Under the pieces are notes generated by a model, which saw only the letters and a list, made by a program, of their open reading frames with translations, was not told the origin of the DNA and did not search any database. From CAZXFH01 sp964640055 (GTDB lineage Bacteria > Fidelibacterota > UBA2242 > JAFGTP01), in assembly GCA_964640055.1 (NCBI GenBank), contig CAZXFH010000001.1:72053-136052 (forward strand): a stretch of DNA of 64,000 nucleotides, given 5' to 3'. Numbering within the stretch: the first letter of the stretch is position 1; every line of letters begins with the position of its first letter. The position numbers and the translations under genes are program-made. Shown here one piece after another: positions 8,560-19,327 of the stretch.

Positions 8560-9422
8560 CTGTTTTTTGGTTTTTAATCAAAGAGGGATTTAAAGGCCTT
8601 GGCCGTTCTAAATATGCCGGTGTATTTTCGATCTTTATTATTTGGATTTCACTCACTTTAGTCGGATTAGGCTATGTTATTGCCCGAGACATGCTATATG
8701 CAGTCAACAACATCCGGGCTCAGTTTGATGTTGATATTTTTATTCACAAAACCGCTTCACAAAAACAAATCAGCGACTTTGCTGAATATTTAAATAATAT
8801 GCCGGAGATCGAATCCCTTAAATATATTTCTCCGGAACAGGCCGCACAAAATTTCAAAAAGGAATTTGGAGAAAATATATTTAATATACTGGGCTATAAC
8901 CCCTTACCGCCTTCTTTCACTATCCGCCTGAAAGAGATGTATCGTAATCTGGTGAGTGTGGAAAGTATTGCTACTAACATTCGCAAACAGGAGATTGTGG
9001 ATGAGGTCAAATACCGGAAAAAGTTTCTCATGCTTCTGGAAAAGTATCAACGAATAACGCTTTTTGTCGTTTTAATTATTTTTGTTTCCCTGAGTATTGT
9101 ATCCATTTTGTTGATCTCCAATTCCATTAAAATGGCGATTTTTGCCCGACGAGAAATAATCGATAGTATGAAGTTATTGGGTGCTACAGATCGCTTTGTG
9201 AAGGCTCCTTTTATTATCGAAGGGATTATTGAAGGCTTTATTGGTGCTTCGTTAGCCGCGCTGGTTATTTATGGTCTTTTTTATTTACAGAACAATTATC
9301 TGCAGTCTCTGATCGAATATAAGGCCATCGTCAGTTATCGCTATTATATCGCGCTGATTATTGTGGGCGTTTTTATGGGTTTGGTAGGCAGCGCCCGGGC
9401 AATTAAAAGATTTCTACGCTAA
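8556..9422 (+). CDS. ftsX: Cell division protein FtsX
   Basis: A 288-residue inner-membrane partner of FtsE. It has the expected layout: a cytoplasmic N-terminus, one membrane helix (about residues 22-46), an extracytoplasmic domain (about 50-160, with the FtsX motifs ISPEQAAQNFKKEFGE and NPLPPSFTIRL), then three C-terminal helices and the FtsX core (SNSIKMAIFARREIIDSMKLLGAT). Gene order and the ATGA overlap with ftsE support the call. It is convergent with the saccharopine-dehydrogenase-like gene 16 bases downstream. Confidence 0.93.
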   Translation: MTVFWFLIKEGFKGLGRSKYAGVFSIFIIWISLTLVGLGYVIARDMLYAVNNIRAQFDVDIFIHKTASQKQISDFAEYLNNMPEIESLKYISPEQAAQNFKKEFGENIFNILGYNPLPPSFTIRLKEMYRNLVSVESIATNIRKQEIVDEVKYRKKFLMLLEKYQRITLFVVLIIFVSLSIVSILLISNSIKMAIFARREIIDSMKLLGATDRFVKAPFIIEGIIEGFIGASLAALVIYGLFYLQNNYLQSLIEYKAIVSYRYYIALIIVGVFMGLVGSARAIKRFLR

Positions 9423-9438
9423 TACACAATAAAAAATA

Positions 9439-10566
9439 TTATGGCATGGTAGTCATTTTATAATGAATGCCACGGTCTGCCTGATAATCCATAATATATT
9501 GGAATATTTGATCTGATTTTCCAAGATACTCCGGGGGAATGACACCAATTTGGTTTATTTTTCCCGTCAGAACCAAGCGGGCAGCAGCTGTACAGGTATA
9601 TCCAGTCGTGCGGGCCATGGAAGTTGTTTGAGTAATACTGTTATATTGATCAAAAAGAGTATAGCTGTATTTTTTTTGCTTTTGATTTTCAGTGCCACTG
9701 ATCTCAATCAACATGACCGTGAATTCAGGCTCCTCTGGTCCCAGATGCCATCGTGGAAAAAGTAACTGGGTGGTCAGATCCAGGGGCCGGATTGTTTGGT
9801 CCCCAATCTTTACTGATTTTTTATCTAAAAAGCCAGTTTCTCTGAAAACGAACATGAGCTCTCGATGTCCGGGATAGCGGAGGGTTTTTTCTTGCATAAA
9901 AGGCATTTGCATGGTACTGAGCAGAGTTCGCAGACCGTCAGTATTAAAAGCTTCCAGAGTACCCACACCCTCTACTTCCAGTAATTCCGGCTCGCTTAAA
10001 GCATCCTTAATGATCACTTCACCATTTTCCACGATGCGGGCCGGTCGGGTATATTCCTCAAGCACGTCAGAGGGTGAAAAAGGGGCTTTATATTGATAGG
10101 GATACTTACGCTCGAAAGGTAAGCCGCCGACATAACATTTATAGCGGTCCACTTGCATACGTTCATGATGATATCCCAGGATTATATTACTCATTCCTGG
10201 CGCCACTCCACAATCCACAATGGCTGTCACCTTCTTTTCCTGAGCCAGTAAGGCCAAATCAAAAGGATCTTCCGGAAAAAAAGAAATGTCCACAATGTTT
10301 TTTCCTGCGGAAATAACCCTCTCAAGCGTTTTAAAACCCAGAAAGCCGGGCAAAGCATTTATGACCAGATTGCTATCCTGGACTATACTTCCTAAATCTG
10401 ATGGATTCGCCAAATCTCTGCTGACACAGCGGATGTTTTTTGTTTGGCCAAGTTTTTTGCATATCTGTTCATTTTTATCAATAACCTGGATCTGATAATC
10501 ACCGGCCAGGTCCCTGGCAATGGCTCCTCCAACCAGACCACCCCCGAAAATAGTGACTTTTTGCAT
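9439..10566 (-). CDS. Saccharopine dehydrogenase family protein (lysine 6-dehydrogenase-like)
   Basis: A 375-residue NAD(P)-dependent enzyme. The N-terminal Rossmann motif is GGGLVGGAIARDLA (residues 8-21). Residues around 115-130 (VDCGVAPGMSNIILGYH) and the following domain match saccharopine-dehydrogenase-like oxidoreductases, in particular the short lysine 6-dehydrogenase or carboxynorspermidine-synthase-type proteins. These oxidise an amino acid or form a reductive C-N bond. The ATG at 10566 is preceded by GAGGAG. There are no lysine-pathway genes nearby, so the substrate remains open. Confidence 0.8.
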   Translation of the reverse strand: MQKVTIFGGGLVGGAIARDLAGDYQIQVIDKNEQICKKLGQTKNIRCVSRDLANPSDLGSIVQDSNLVINALPGFLGFKTLERVISAGKNIVDISFFPEDPFDLALLAQEKKVTAIVDCGVAPGMSNIILGYHHERMQVDRYKCYVGGLPFERKYPYQYKAPFSPSDVLEEYTRPARIVENGEVIIKDALSEPELLEVEGVGTLEAFNTDGLRTLLSTMQMPFMQEKTLRYPGHRELMFVFRETGFLDKKSVKIGDQTIRPLDLTTQLLFPRWHLGPEEPEFTVMLIEISGTENQKQKKYSYTLFDQYNSITQTTSMARTTGYTCTAAARLVLTGKINQIGVIPPEYLGKSDQIFQYIMDYQADRGIHYKMTTMP

Positions 10567-10634
10567 GAATTCTCCTCTTTATTACCGCTTTGGAAAATAA
10601 CATCTGAAATTCAGGAATCAAAACAAATAAAAAA

Positions 10635-10665
10635 ATCTACCGGCGGTTAGAAACCGCCGGTAGAT
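10635..10665 (-). terminator. Strong rho-independent terminator of the giant protease gene
   Basis: ATCTACCGGCGGTT (10635-10648) pairs perfectly over 14 bp with AACCGCCGGTAGAT (10652-10665) around a three-base loop. Read on the minus strand, the hairpin follows the stop codon at 10693 by about 28 bases and is followed by TTTTTTATTTG (complement of 10624-10634). This is the clearest terminator in the window and marks the end of the minus-strand transcript. Confidence 0.9.
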
Positions 10666-10692
10666 CAGGAACTTTCGGTTAAGCTGATGAGC

Positions 10693-13600
10693 TTATTTCA
10701 GAAGCATCATCTTCTTAACGTCGGTGAAGTTACGGGTTACCAAACGCACAAAATAGACACCGGAAGGCTGCTTACCAGCATCCCAGATGACTTTATAACG
10801 TCCGGCCATATGATAATCCGATACCAGTTCATCTACTAAACGACCTCTGATATCAAAAATCGTCAGCTGGACTTTACCCGCATCCGGTATATCATAGACG
10901 ATTGTGGTGGTCGGATTGAAGGGATTGGGATAGTTCTGATGCAACTGGTAGGATTCAACCACACGGGGTGAATCTTCGAACTCAGGTTCATCAATAGCGA
11001 CGATTATTTCACCACCGGTAGCGGTTTTGACAATCGCGCCATTTTTGCCAACAGCCCAACCCATATCGGCAGTCACAAAATGGGCTGCTTTCAGATCAAC
11101 GCTTGTAGGACTAATCTGGGGTTCCCAAGCTGAGCCACCATCACTGGTCACCATGATCGAACCTTCATTACCCATAATCCAGCCATTGAGTGCATCGGCA
11201 AAAACCACTGAACGATAGCTGGGATCACCCCAGCTACCACTCGTGATTACGCTCCAACTTGAGCCTCCGTCATTAGTTTCCAAAATAGTGGCTTCACTTC
11301 CAACGGCAAAACCATGATCTGCATCCACAAAGTAGATACTATAGAGATTGTTATCATCGGAGTTGGTTTGTTCGGTCCAGGTTGCGCCGCCGTCGGTGGT
11401 GTGTAGGATGATACCATTGGTCCCACATATCCAGCCGGTTTGGCTATCCACAAAAAACACATCATTCAGGTATTCACCGGTATTCGAGGTTTGGGTGGAC
11501 CAATTGCTGCCACCGTCAGTTGTATGCAGGATAGTACCAGCATAGCCCACGGCCCAACCATTATTGGCATCGACGAAATCCAGGCCAGCGAAAAGATTTC
11601 CGGTGCCACTGGTTTGTTCGGTCCAGGTTGCACCGCCGTCAGATGTGTGATAGATTTTGGCATCCCCGTTATAGGGTCCGTCTCCGGTCGCCCATCCTGT
11701 ATTGGCATCGACAAAATCGATCGCATAAAGAGCGTAATGAGCAGCCGTGGTTTGTTCGGTCCAGGAATATCCGCCATCTGTGGTTTTCCAGATATTTTCC
11801 ATCCAGCCCACAATCCAGCCGGTAGTTTCATTTATAAAGTATACATCTTCAATAGTTTTCGAAACAATACGAGATGATATTTCTGTCCAGTTACCATCTG
11901 TATTTTGATAGATAATACCCTTTGAGCCGGCGAGCCAGCCTGTGGAATTATGAAAGTCCAAACCATAGATATAATAGTCACCATATCCGGGCAGATCAAT
12001 CTGTTCAGTCCAGGTTGCACCGCCGTCAGTGGTCTTATACACTTTCTCTTCTGATGAAACCCAGCCATTATTGGCATCGGCAAAATAAAGTGCGCTAAAG
12101 TAGGTATTACTCGCGGGAACAACTTCAGACCAGGAACTACCACCGTCACTGGTTTGGTAAAGCGCATGAGTAGCCACCAGCCAGCCATCACTGGCATTGA
12201 AGAACTGAATTTCCTTGATTATCTGGTAGTCTTCCACGGTGACATCAACCGGTGTCCAGGTTGCGCCGCCATCCGTGGTATAAGCACAGTATCTTTCGCC
12301 ACCAACCCAGCCGGTGTTGGCATCTACGAAGAATACAGAGCGGAGCTCATCTTCGATTCCGGAACTCTGTTCAACCCAAGTCGCGCCACCGTCTGTGGTT
12401 TTGATGACCGTTCCATCTTGTCCATAGCTACCGTCACCAACGATCCAGCCGGTATTTTCATCAATAAAGAATATCTGTCTTAAGTCATAATTGATACTGA
12501 CGCTTAACTCGGTCCAGGTCTCACCACCATCCGTAGTTTTCAATACCACTGCCGGCTCACCATAGGCCGGGTTATCGCCGACTGCATATCCGGTTGTCAT
12601 AGTCGGGAAAAAGATATCATTCAGTTGGACTGAAGTACCACTTTCTAGGACATTCCAGGTGGCACCCGCATCCGTAGTTTTGATGATGGTTCCACTAATT
12701 CCAACGGCAATAGCGGTATTGTCATCCAGGGCTCTGATGGAATTTAAACCATCAGGCGTCGGATAAGGATTCTGCAGAAACCAACCGCTGGGTTCATCAA
12801 GCGCTTCAATAACATTGATAAAATCGGACTTGGTTTCGGTGGCTTCATTGGTGCCATCGGAAACAGTCAGCATGACCGTATAGCTGCCTACAGATTCATA
12901 GGTATGGCTCGGATTCTGATCGGTACTGGTATTGCTGTCGCCAAAGTCCCAATTCCACGAGATCGCTCCAGTGGATTGATCGGTAAAATTAACCGTCAGC
13001 GGAGGCGCGCCGGACGTGACATCTGCGATAAAATCGGCAGTAAAAGGTTCTATTTCAGGAGAGCAAAAAGCATATTTTAGATCATAATTAGTATAATCGT
13101 TATAACTAATATGAGGATAGCCATTCTGATCAACAGTTATTGAGTTAGACGAGCCCACTTCTCCATCACTGTCTATTGTTTCGATAGTCCATTCTGAACT
13201 ATTTCCGCGGGCATATTTCAAATCAACATTAGATTGATCATAATAGCTGATATGAATCATATTGTTCTGGTCTATAGCAATAGAAGAGTACCGCCCTACC
13301 TCGTCACTACTAGAATCCACAACACCTAAATACCAATCTGAGCCATTCCATTTGGCATATTTTAAAGAATGATTAGTATAATCATAATAGCTAGTATGTG
13401 GATAATCATTCTTATCTAAAGCAAGTGATGTATTACTCCCAATATCTCCTTCACTATCAACAGTCTCAATATTCCAAGCGGAACCATCCCAGGTGGCATA
13501 TTTTAAATCATCATTAGAAACATCACAATAACTAATGTGAGGATAACCACTTTGATCGATAGCTAAAGATGTATACCAACCTACAAGACCTTCACTATCA

Positions 13601-16600
13601 ACAGTCTCAATATTCCAAGCGGAACCATCCCAGGTGGCATATTNNNNNNNNNNNNNNNNNNNNNNNNNNNNNNNNNNNNNNNNNNNNNNNNNNNNNNNNN
13701 NNNNNNNNNNNNNNNNNNNNNNNNNNNNNNNNNNNNNNNNNNNTTAAATCATTATTAGTATCATCCAGATAGCTAAAATGTGGGCGGTTGTTATCATCTA
13801 AAGCAAGTGATGTATATTTACCTACATCTCCTTCACTATCAACAGTCTCAATATTCCAAGCGGAACCATCCCAGGTGGCGTATTTTAAATCATCATTAGT
13901 AAAATCATAATAGCTAATATGTGGACGATCGTTATGGTCGATAACTATTGAAGTATAATGACCGACATTACCTTCACTATCGATAGTCTCGATGTTCCAG
14001 GCTGAACCATTCCAGGCGGCATATTTCAGATCATCATTAGTATTATCATAATAACTAATATGTGCATAATTATTCTGATCCAAGGCTATGGAAGTATGGA
14101 TACCCACATCGCCCACAGCATCGACTGTCTCAAGATTCCATTCTCCTGGTACATATGGTCCTTCAACTGTAATGAAATCAGTCTTGGTCTCAGCATCAGT
14201 GTTGGTGCCATCCGATATGTTCAATTTTACCGTATATGTACCTTCCTCCTGATACGTATATGATGGGTTTTGCTCAGTTGCATCGATATTATTATCATTA
14301 TCAAAATCCCATTCCCATGAGGTCGGTGTGCCAACGGATCGATCGGTGAACTGGACGGTCAGAGGAGCCGTACCAGCGGTTACATCCGCGGTGAAATCAG
14401 CCATCAATTCTTCAATATCGGTCGAGACCTTAATATAATCTATCCTTGTCTGGGTGTCGGTATCACCCTGATCATTGGTCACTGTTAGCGAAACGGTGTA
14501 GGTATCAGAAACAGTGTACTCATGACTCGGATTTTGGTCGGTACTGGTGTTGCCATCGCCAAAGTCCCATTCCCAGCCGGTAATACTCTTGGGTATACTT
14601 TTGGAAATTGCCTTTTCCGGAAAGTTCACTTTCAGGGCGGGTCCGGGCGCACTATCCTGGATCTGATTCACAATGTTAACCTGCTGTGTATTACCGTCAA
14701 TCGTACAAACATTCCAGTACCTTCCTGTTCCGGTGGTCGGTACATGAATCGTATTGATCACGCCCTGTTCGTCATAGACCTGGACCACAGCATTGGAAGC
14801 TGTAATTTCACTGGTACCGGCATACTTATAAATATAATAGTAGTAGACACCCTCATAAAAGGTATGGATAGTAACAGTTTCCGGTCCATATCCGTCGGTA
14901 TCATCATGATCCAGGATCGCATAGGGGGCTGAAGTCGCACTTCCCTGCGAGGAATAGTACACATGATAGCTACTGCCATCAATATCCGGTGTCTTCAAAT
15001 GAGAATCCAGATCCCGGGGATCATCATCCCAGTTCAGAACCAGACGCATGCTACCGGCCGTTAATTCAGGTGACAGGGAAATATCCAGAGTGATCGTTTC
15101 CGTTGTATTGATAGTCACATGCTCATTCACATAGTCACTGTATCCGGTTGCACTGGCTGTGACGGTCTGGGCCTGATCTGCTGAATTATCGGTAAACTGG
15201 ACGGTTAGCGGAGGTTGACCGCTGGTCACATCAGCATAAAAGTCAGCATCCAGAGCGCCGAAAGGCACATTCGTGATCGTATAGATCCCATCACTACCCG
15301 TTATATCAGAGAGTCCGGCTACCGTTACAGTGGCGCCTTCGAGCGGCTCGCCATTAGTGGCATCAGTGATGGTACCGGTCAAAGTGGTGGTTTCCTGAGT
15401 CTGATCACCGGTCACAATGATATTACGGGAGTTACCGGCATCGGTGCTGCAGTAATAAGTTCCATATTCACTAACCGAGAGCGAATCCAAAATCAGATGA
15501 TCACCGGTTTCACCGGTGATTTCAGTGTCATTATAATACCACTGATAACTACCAGTCCCGACCATGGCGTACATTTCCACAGTCGCCGGGAAAGTCTGAT
15601 CTCCGATTAAATTAATCTCCTGATCAGTTAAGCCTTTCAGCTCGATCTCATCATTGCCCCAATTACCATAGTTAACCAAATCTCCGGTGGCTTCAATATA
15701 CAATTCCGTATCGCCGACATCCTGAATAATGCCACGATTAATCAGTGTACTGTTCGCGTAAAGAGTATTGTAAAATCCAGTATTACTCTGGAGCGTATCC
15801 AGAACAACCACCGAGTCACCGGCAAAGGTCACGCTTTGGGCCCCTGATCTTACCGTTCCGGTCAACATAACGTTAGCGAGATAGCTGTCCTGATACAGAT
15901 AAGCGCCCTGGCTCAGATAAAGATCATTGCCATTGCCTGCAATGATCACATCGGTGGCAAAACAATTGGCGCCCAGAAGCTGCAAACGAAATCCGCTGCC
16001 CTCCGGGATGATCAGACTCGTGGTTTCATCAGACCAGTCAAAGTCGATTTCACAATCGGTGAGTTCGAGGTCCGAGGTGAGAATGACCGATGTCGTAGAG
16101 TCCTTGGCCCCAAAATGTACATTCTGGAACACCGCGCCGGGGGTCATGGAGATATACTGATCGGCTGATCCATTAAAAATGATGTCATCATTCTCAATTG
16201 TCCCGCTATTCTGGAGGTCTCCCTTGAGATTAATGTTTAGATCGGTGTCACCATTATCCTGGATCGTCCCGGCATTGCTCAAGACACCATTCACAGTCAA
16301 ATTCTGATAAAAACCCGTACCACTGCGCAGAATATTGCCGGTATTAACCGTCAGATCGTCACATTCCGAGGTCTGATCCACGACCACATCACCATCAATA
16401 ATGACATTGTCACTGGCTGTGGGAACCACACCACCAATCCAGGTGCCCGCTTCGCTCCAGTTACCACCCGTGGTGGTGGAAGTTATGGCATCGCCGGCAG
16501 TGGATACGGTGATATAATCGGTCTTGGTTTCGGTATCGATGGTACCAGCGCCATCAGTGACTGTCAGCGATACGGTATAAGTACCGGCATTGTCATAGGT

Positions 16601-19276
16601 AAAGGATGGGTTCTGTACGACGGTGGCATCCAGGGTACCGTCATTGTCAAAATCCCATTCCCAGGTAGTGGCGCCGGTGGACTGATCGGTAAAATTAACG
16701 GTCAGCGGTGCAGTGCCAGAGGTGACATCAGCAGTGAAATCGGCTGCTAATGCACTTACTTCATTATTCAAGAAAACATCATCAATAAATAGATAATTTT
16801 TATCATTAGATACAGATTGAATGGCAACATACACATCCTGACTTGCATAATCTGATAATGAATACGTATATTGTGTCCACTGATTAGGTAAATCTTGAAT
16901 ACTTTCCAAAGTTACAGTGAAATCAGAAGGATCACTTCCTGTATTTGAGATCTTTACATTGAAATCTTCCAACCAATAATCATCAGTTGAACGTGCCCAA
17001 AAAGAGATGGAAGCATTGGAACCAACCTGTATCTGTGGTGTAATTAACCAATCATTCATCTGGTCATACCAGGTCTTTATACCAAAAACATAATTACCTG
17101 AATAGGCCATAGAGCTACTATATCTTCTGAAAGTACTGCTATCATTATTGGCGTCAATCAATTTCCAACTAAGAGTTAAATTAGTTTCAAAATCAACTGT
17201 GCCTTCAGGAAACTCAATGATTGATTCGGTTCTTAAATAATTTTTATAATTCGTTAAAAAATTGGTCCAATTGGACTCCGCTGCAAAATCACAATAGGGA
17301 TTAGTATAATAAAATTCTCCCTCTATATCAAGATGTCGGCGCAAATAGATATTCAAACCAGTCGCCGCGCTTAAACTGCCGGTAGCCCCATTATGAATTA
17401 TCGCCTGATCTAAGGCAGTAACCACATCAGTTGCATAGCTCCCATCACTGAGATTATTAGCGCAATATTGCATAAACTGTTTTAAATCAACATAATTTTG
17501 GGCCGTATTAAATTTCAAGGCGCTTTCAATTCCAGCATCAACAACATCCCATTCATCCGTAAAGTAGGTAACAAAATTATCAATGGTGTTTTTTATATTA
17601 TCTATAGCCGTCATATCAATAGCAGACTGAGTTGTATTGTAATCAGAATAAAACAAACTATAGGAATCCACAATATAACTGGAAAGGGTTTCAGAGTTAG
17701 CTGTGGGATTATCTCTTAAATTGGTCAACCAGGCGTTGTAATCCCAACCATCGCCAGGTTCTGTTTCCTGGGAAAAGACCACGGCATCCGAAACATAGTC
17801 CTTGATACCATAGGAGACTTCTAACAACCCCATTAAACACGCATCAAAGCCCATAATGTTTAAATATGTACTACTTGTATTTATATAAGCAGTACCTAGG
17901 GCAGATTTAACTTCCCTCATTTCAAGAATATCGCCATCGGTGTCATCTGAACAAACCTCTTTTACTACCGAAAAGTAATCGGTATTGCTGTTAAAATTCT
18001 CATTTTTGGTGATCTCTTTTTTCCGCCATCCAGCACCATGATTCCACATTACCAACATATATTTTCTAGCCGGATAATTAGTTATTCCCCATTCAACAAA
18101 ATCAGAAAGTGTTTGTGGATCCCCCATATTCAGTTCTCCGAGAGTATTATCAACACAGGGCGAATTAATCGTATAATTATCAGTATCATAAGCAATCTCA
18201 TATCTTCTGGTATCAGTCCAATCTCCATTGGAATTATCATATCCACTGATACGATCAAATTGAACCAAAACATTTACATTATCAGGTAGATCAACTGATT
18301 CCATTTCGTTCATGTCATCAATTCCTGCTTCTTCCAGGTTATTATCACCATCTAGATATACCAAAATTGTCCATTCATCTTCAAAGACCGTAATATAATC
18401 GGTCTTGGTTTCGGTATCGATGGTACCAGCGCCATCGGTGACTGTCAGCGATACGGTATAAGTACCGGTATTATCATAGGTATAGGATGGATTCTGTACC
18501 GCAGTGGCATCCAGGGTACCGTCATTATCAAAATCCCATTCCCAGGTAGAGGCGCCGGTGGACTGATCGGTAAAATTAACCGTCAGAGGCGCGGTACCAG
18601 AGGTGACATCAGCCGTGAAATCGGCTAAGACTGAGGAACCACCACTACTGGTGACAAGGACATCATCCAGATAGAGCCAAAAAAGATCATAGGAAACATA
18701 TTGGAAAGCAATATAGACCGTTTCTCCGGCATAATTAGATAAGTCATAAGTATATTCTGTCCAACTTTCTGGAGTACTCCGTACAGTATCGATATAATTT
18801 ACAAAGTTAGTGGTATCACTTCCAGATGTGGATAATCTGATATTGAATTCTTCAGGATAATCTCCCCAGTCTGATCGTGCCCAAAAATTAAGCGTGATAG
18901 TTGCTCCCTCTGGTAAAGTAACCTGTGGTGTAATGAGCCAATCGTTATTATCAACAGAACCATTATACTCAACCTCAGCACTATATTCACCTGTATGACT
19001 TGTATAATTATTAATGTACCATGTTAATGCATCCCCATCATAATCATAGGCATTCCATCCCAATGCAGAGTCTTCGAAACTTTCATATAATAAACTGTCA
19101 TTAGAGATACTGGTATTTCCTTTTAAAAGGTCACCATATGTACCAATACTGATCTCGTCTTTACTGTGGATTGCACGCTGTTGTTCTTTCTCTAGTTGAG
19201 AGGGTACTCTTGCAATACTAAAGCCAATAAGTAAAAAGATCATAATTGGGATCAAAATTACTCTTCTTGTTTTCAT
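10693..19276 (-). CDS. Giant secreted clostripain-like (C11) cysteine protease, multidomain, interrupted by an assembly gap
   Basis: One gene of 2827 codons plus stop once the 100-N gap is removed; 8484 known bases is an exact multiple of three. A signal peptide occupies residues 1-22. Then come a cleaved-adhesin-like beta-sandwich (about 62-215), a PKD domain (217-298), and a C11 peptidase (300-685) with catalytic His413 in NHGAGW and Cys480 in GFDACLMG. After that follow a second cleaved-adhesin domain (690-845), a second PKD (848-925), a beta-helix-like stretch, an Ig-like segment, a carboxypeptidase-regulatory-like domain, a YfaP-like domain (1409-1535) and two more PKD regions. Seven copies of a 47-residue repeat, another PKD, 14 Ycf48/BNR-type repeats (TTDGGATW) and a C-terminal FlgD-like sorting domain (NYPNPFNPTTTI) complete it. 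It is probably exported by a type IX-like system and cuts proteins after basic residues, as C11 enzymes do. It lies downstream of a lipoprotein, an outer-membrane protein and a zinc-ribbon gene. Confidence 0.85.
11010..12720 (-). repeat. Fourteen Ycf48/BNR-type propeller repeats
   Basis: Within the giant protease, 14 successive blades each carry a variant of TTDGGATW preceded by a TGWAVG-like strand. The family is related to the Ycf48/sialidase BNR propellers. Fourteen is twice seven, so two seven-bladed propellers are a reasonable but unproven reading. At DNA level the units are diverged, so this is an old expansion. Confidence 0.8.
13063..14148 (-). repeat. Tandem 141-bp (47-residue) repeats spanning the assembly gap
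   Basis: Seven visible units of about 141 bp encode the pattern WNIETVDSEGxVGxYTSxAxD-xNxxPHISYYDxTNxDLKYA. Units 2 to 5 are nearly identical at DNA level. The N run begins exactly at the LKYATW junction shared by several units, so assembly collapse or an unknown number of missing units is likely. The repeats are protein-coding, not CRISPR. Confidence 0.88.
13644..13743. other. Scaffold gap of exactly 100 N
   Basis: One hundred N bases inside a coding tandem repeat. The round number is a placeholder, not a measured length. Because 100 is not a multiple of three, it creates a false frameshift that splits the protease gene. Joining the two flanks directly restores ...NNDLKYATWDG... in frame. 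Confidence 0.97.
16512..16745 (-). repeat. PKD-domain direct repeat, copy B
   Basis: A 234-bp segment encoding the second PKD domain, nearly identical to 18393-18626. Both begin with ATATAATCGGTCTTGG and end with CGGCT on the plus strand. The coding match is ADFTADVTSGTAPLTVNF at the start of each domain. The similarity points to recent duplication or gene conversion inside the gene. Confidence 0.85.
18393..18626 (-). repeat. PKD-domain direct repeat, copy A
   Basis: The partner of 16512-16745, 234 bp with only scattered substitutions. It encodes the first PKD domain, between the first adhesin-like domain and the C11 peptidase. Together the copies bracket the protease catalytic domain and the second adhesin domain. 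Confidence 0.85.
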
Positions 19277-19327
19277 TTTTTTCCTTTCTTATTGAATATT
19301 TTTGAAAACTACTACAAATGATATCAT

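Noticed and set aside
11440..11877. Plus-strand frame of 145 codons in the propeller region
   Set aside because: A shadow of the repetitive minus-strand coding sequence, with no start signal.
13300..14150. Possible CRISPR or non-coding tandem array
   Set aside because: The repeats are 141 bp, in frame, and vary mostly in ways that keep the protein motif; there are no short spacers.
13607..19276. Treating this frame and 10693-13320 as two genes, or as a frameshifted pseudogene
   Set aside because: The break coincides with a 100-N placeholder, and the flanks rejoin in frame when it is removed.
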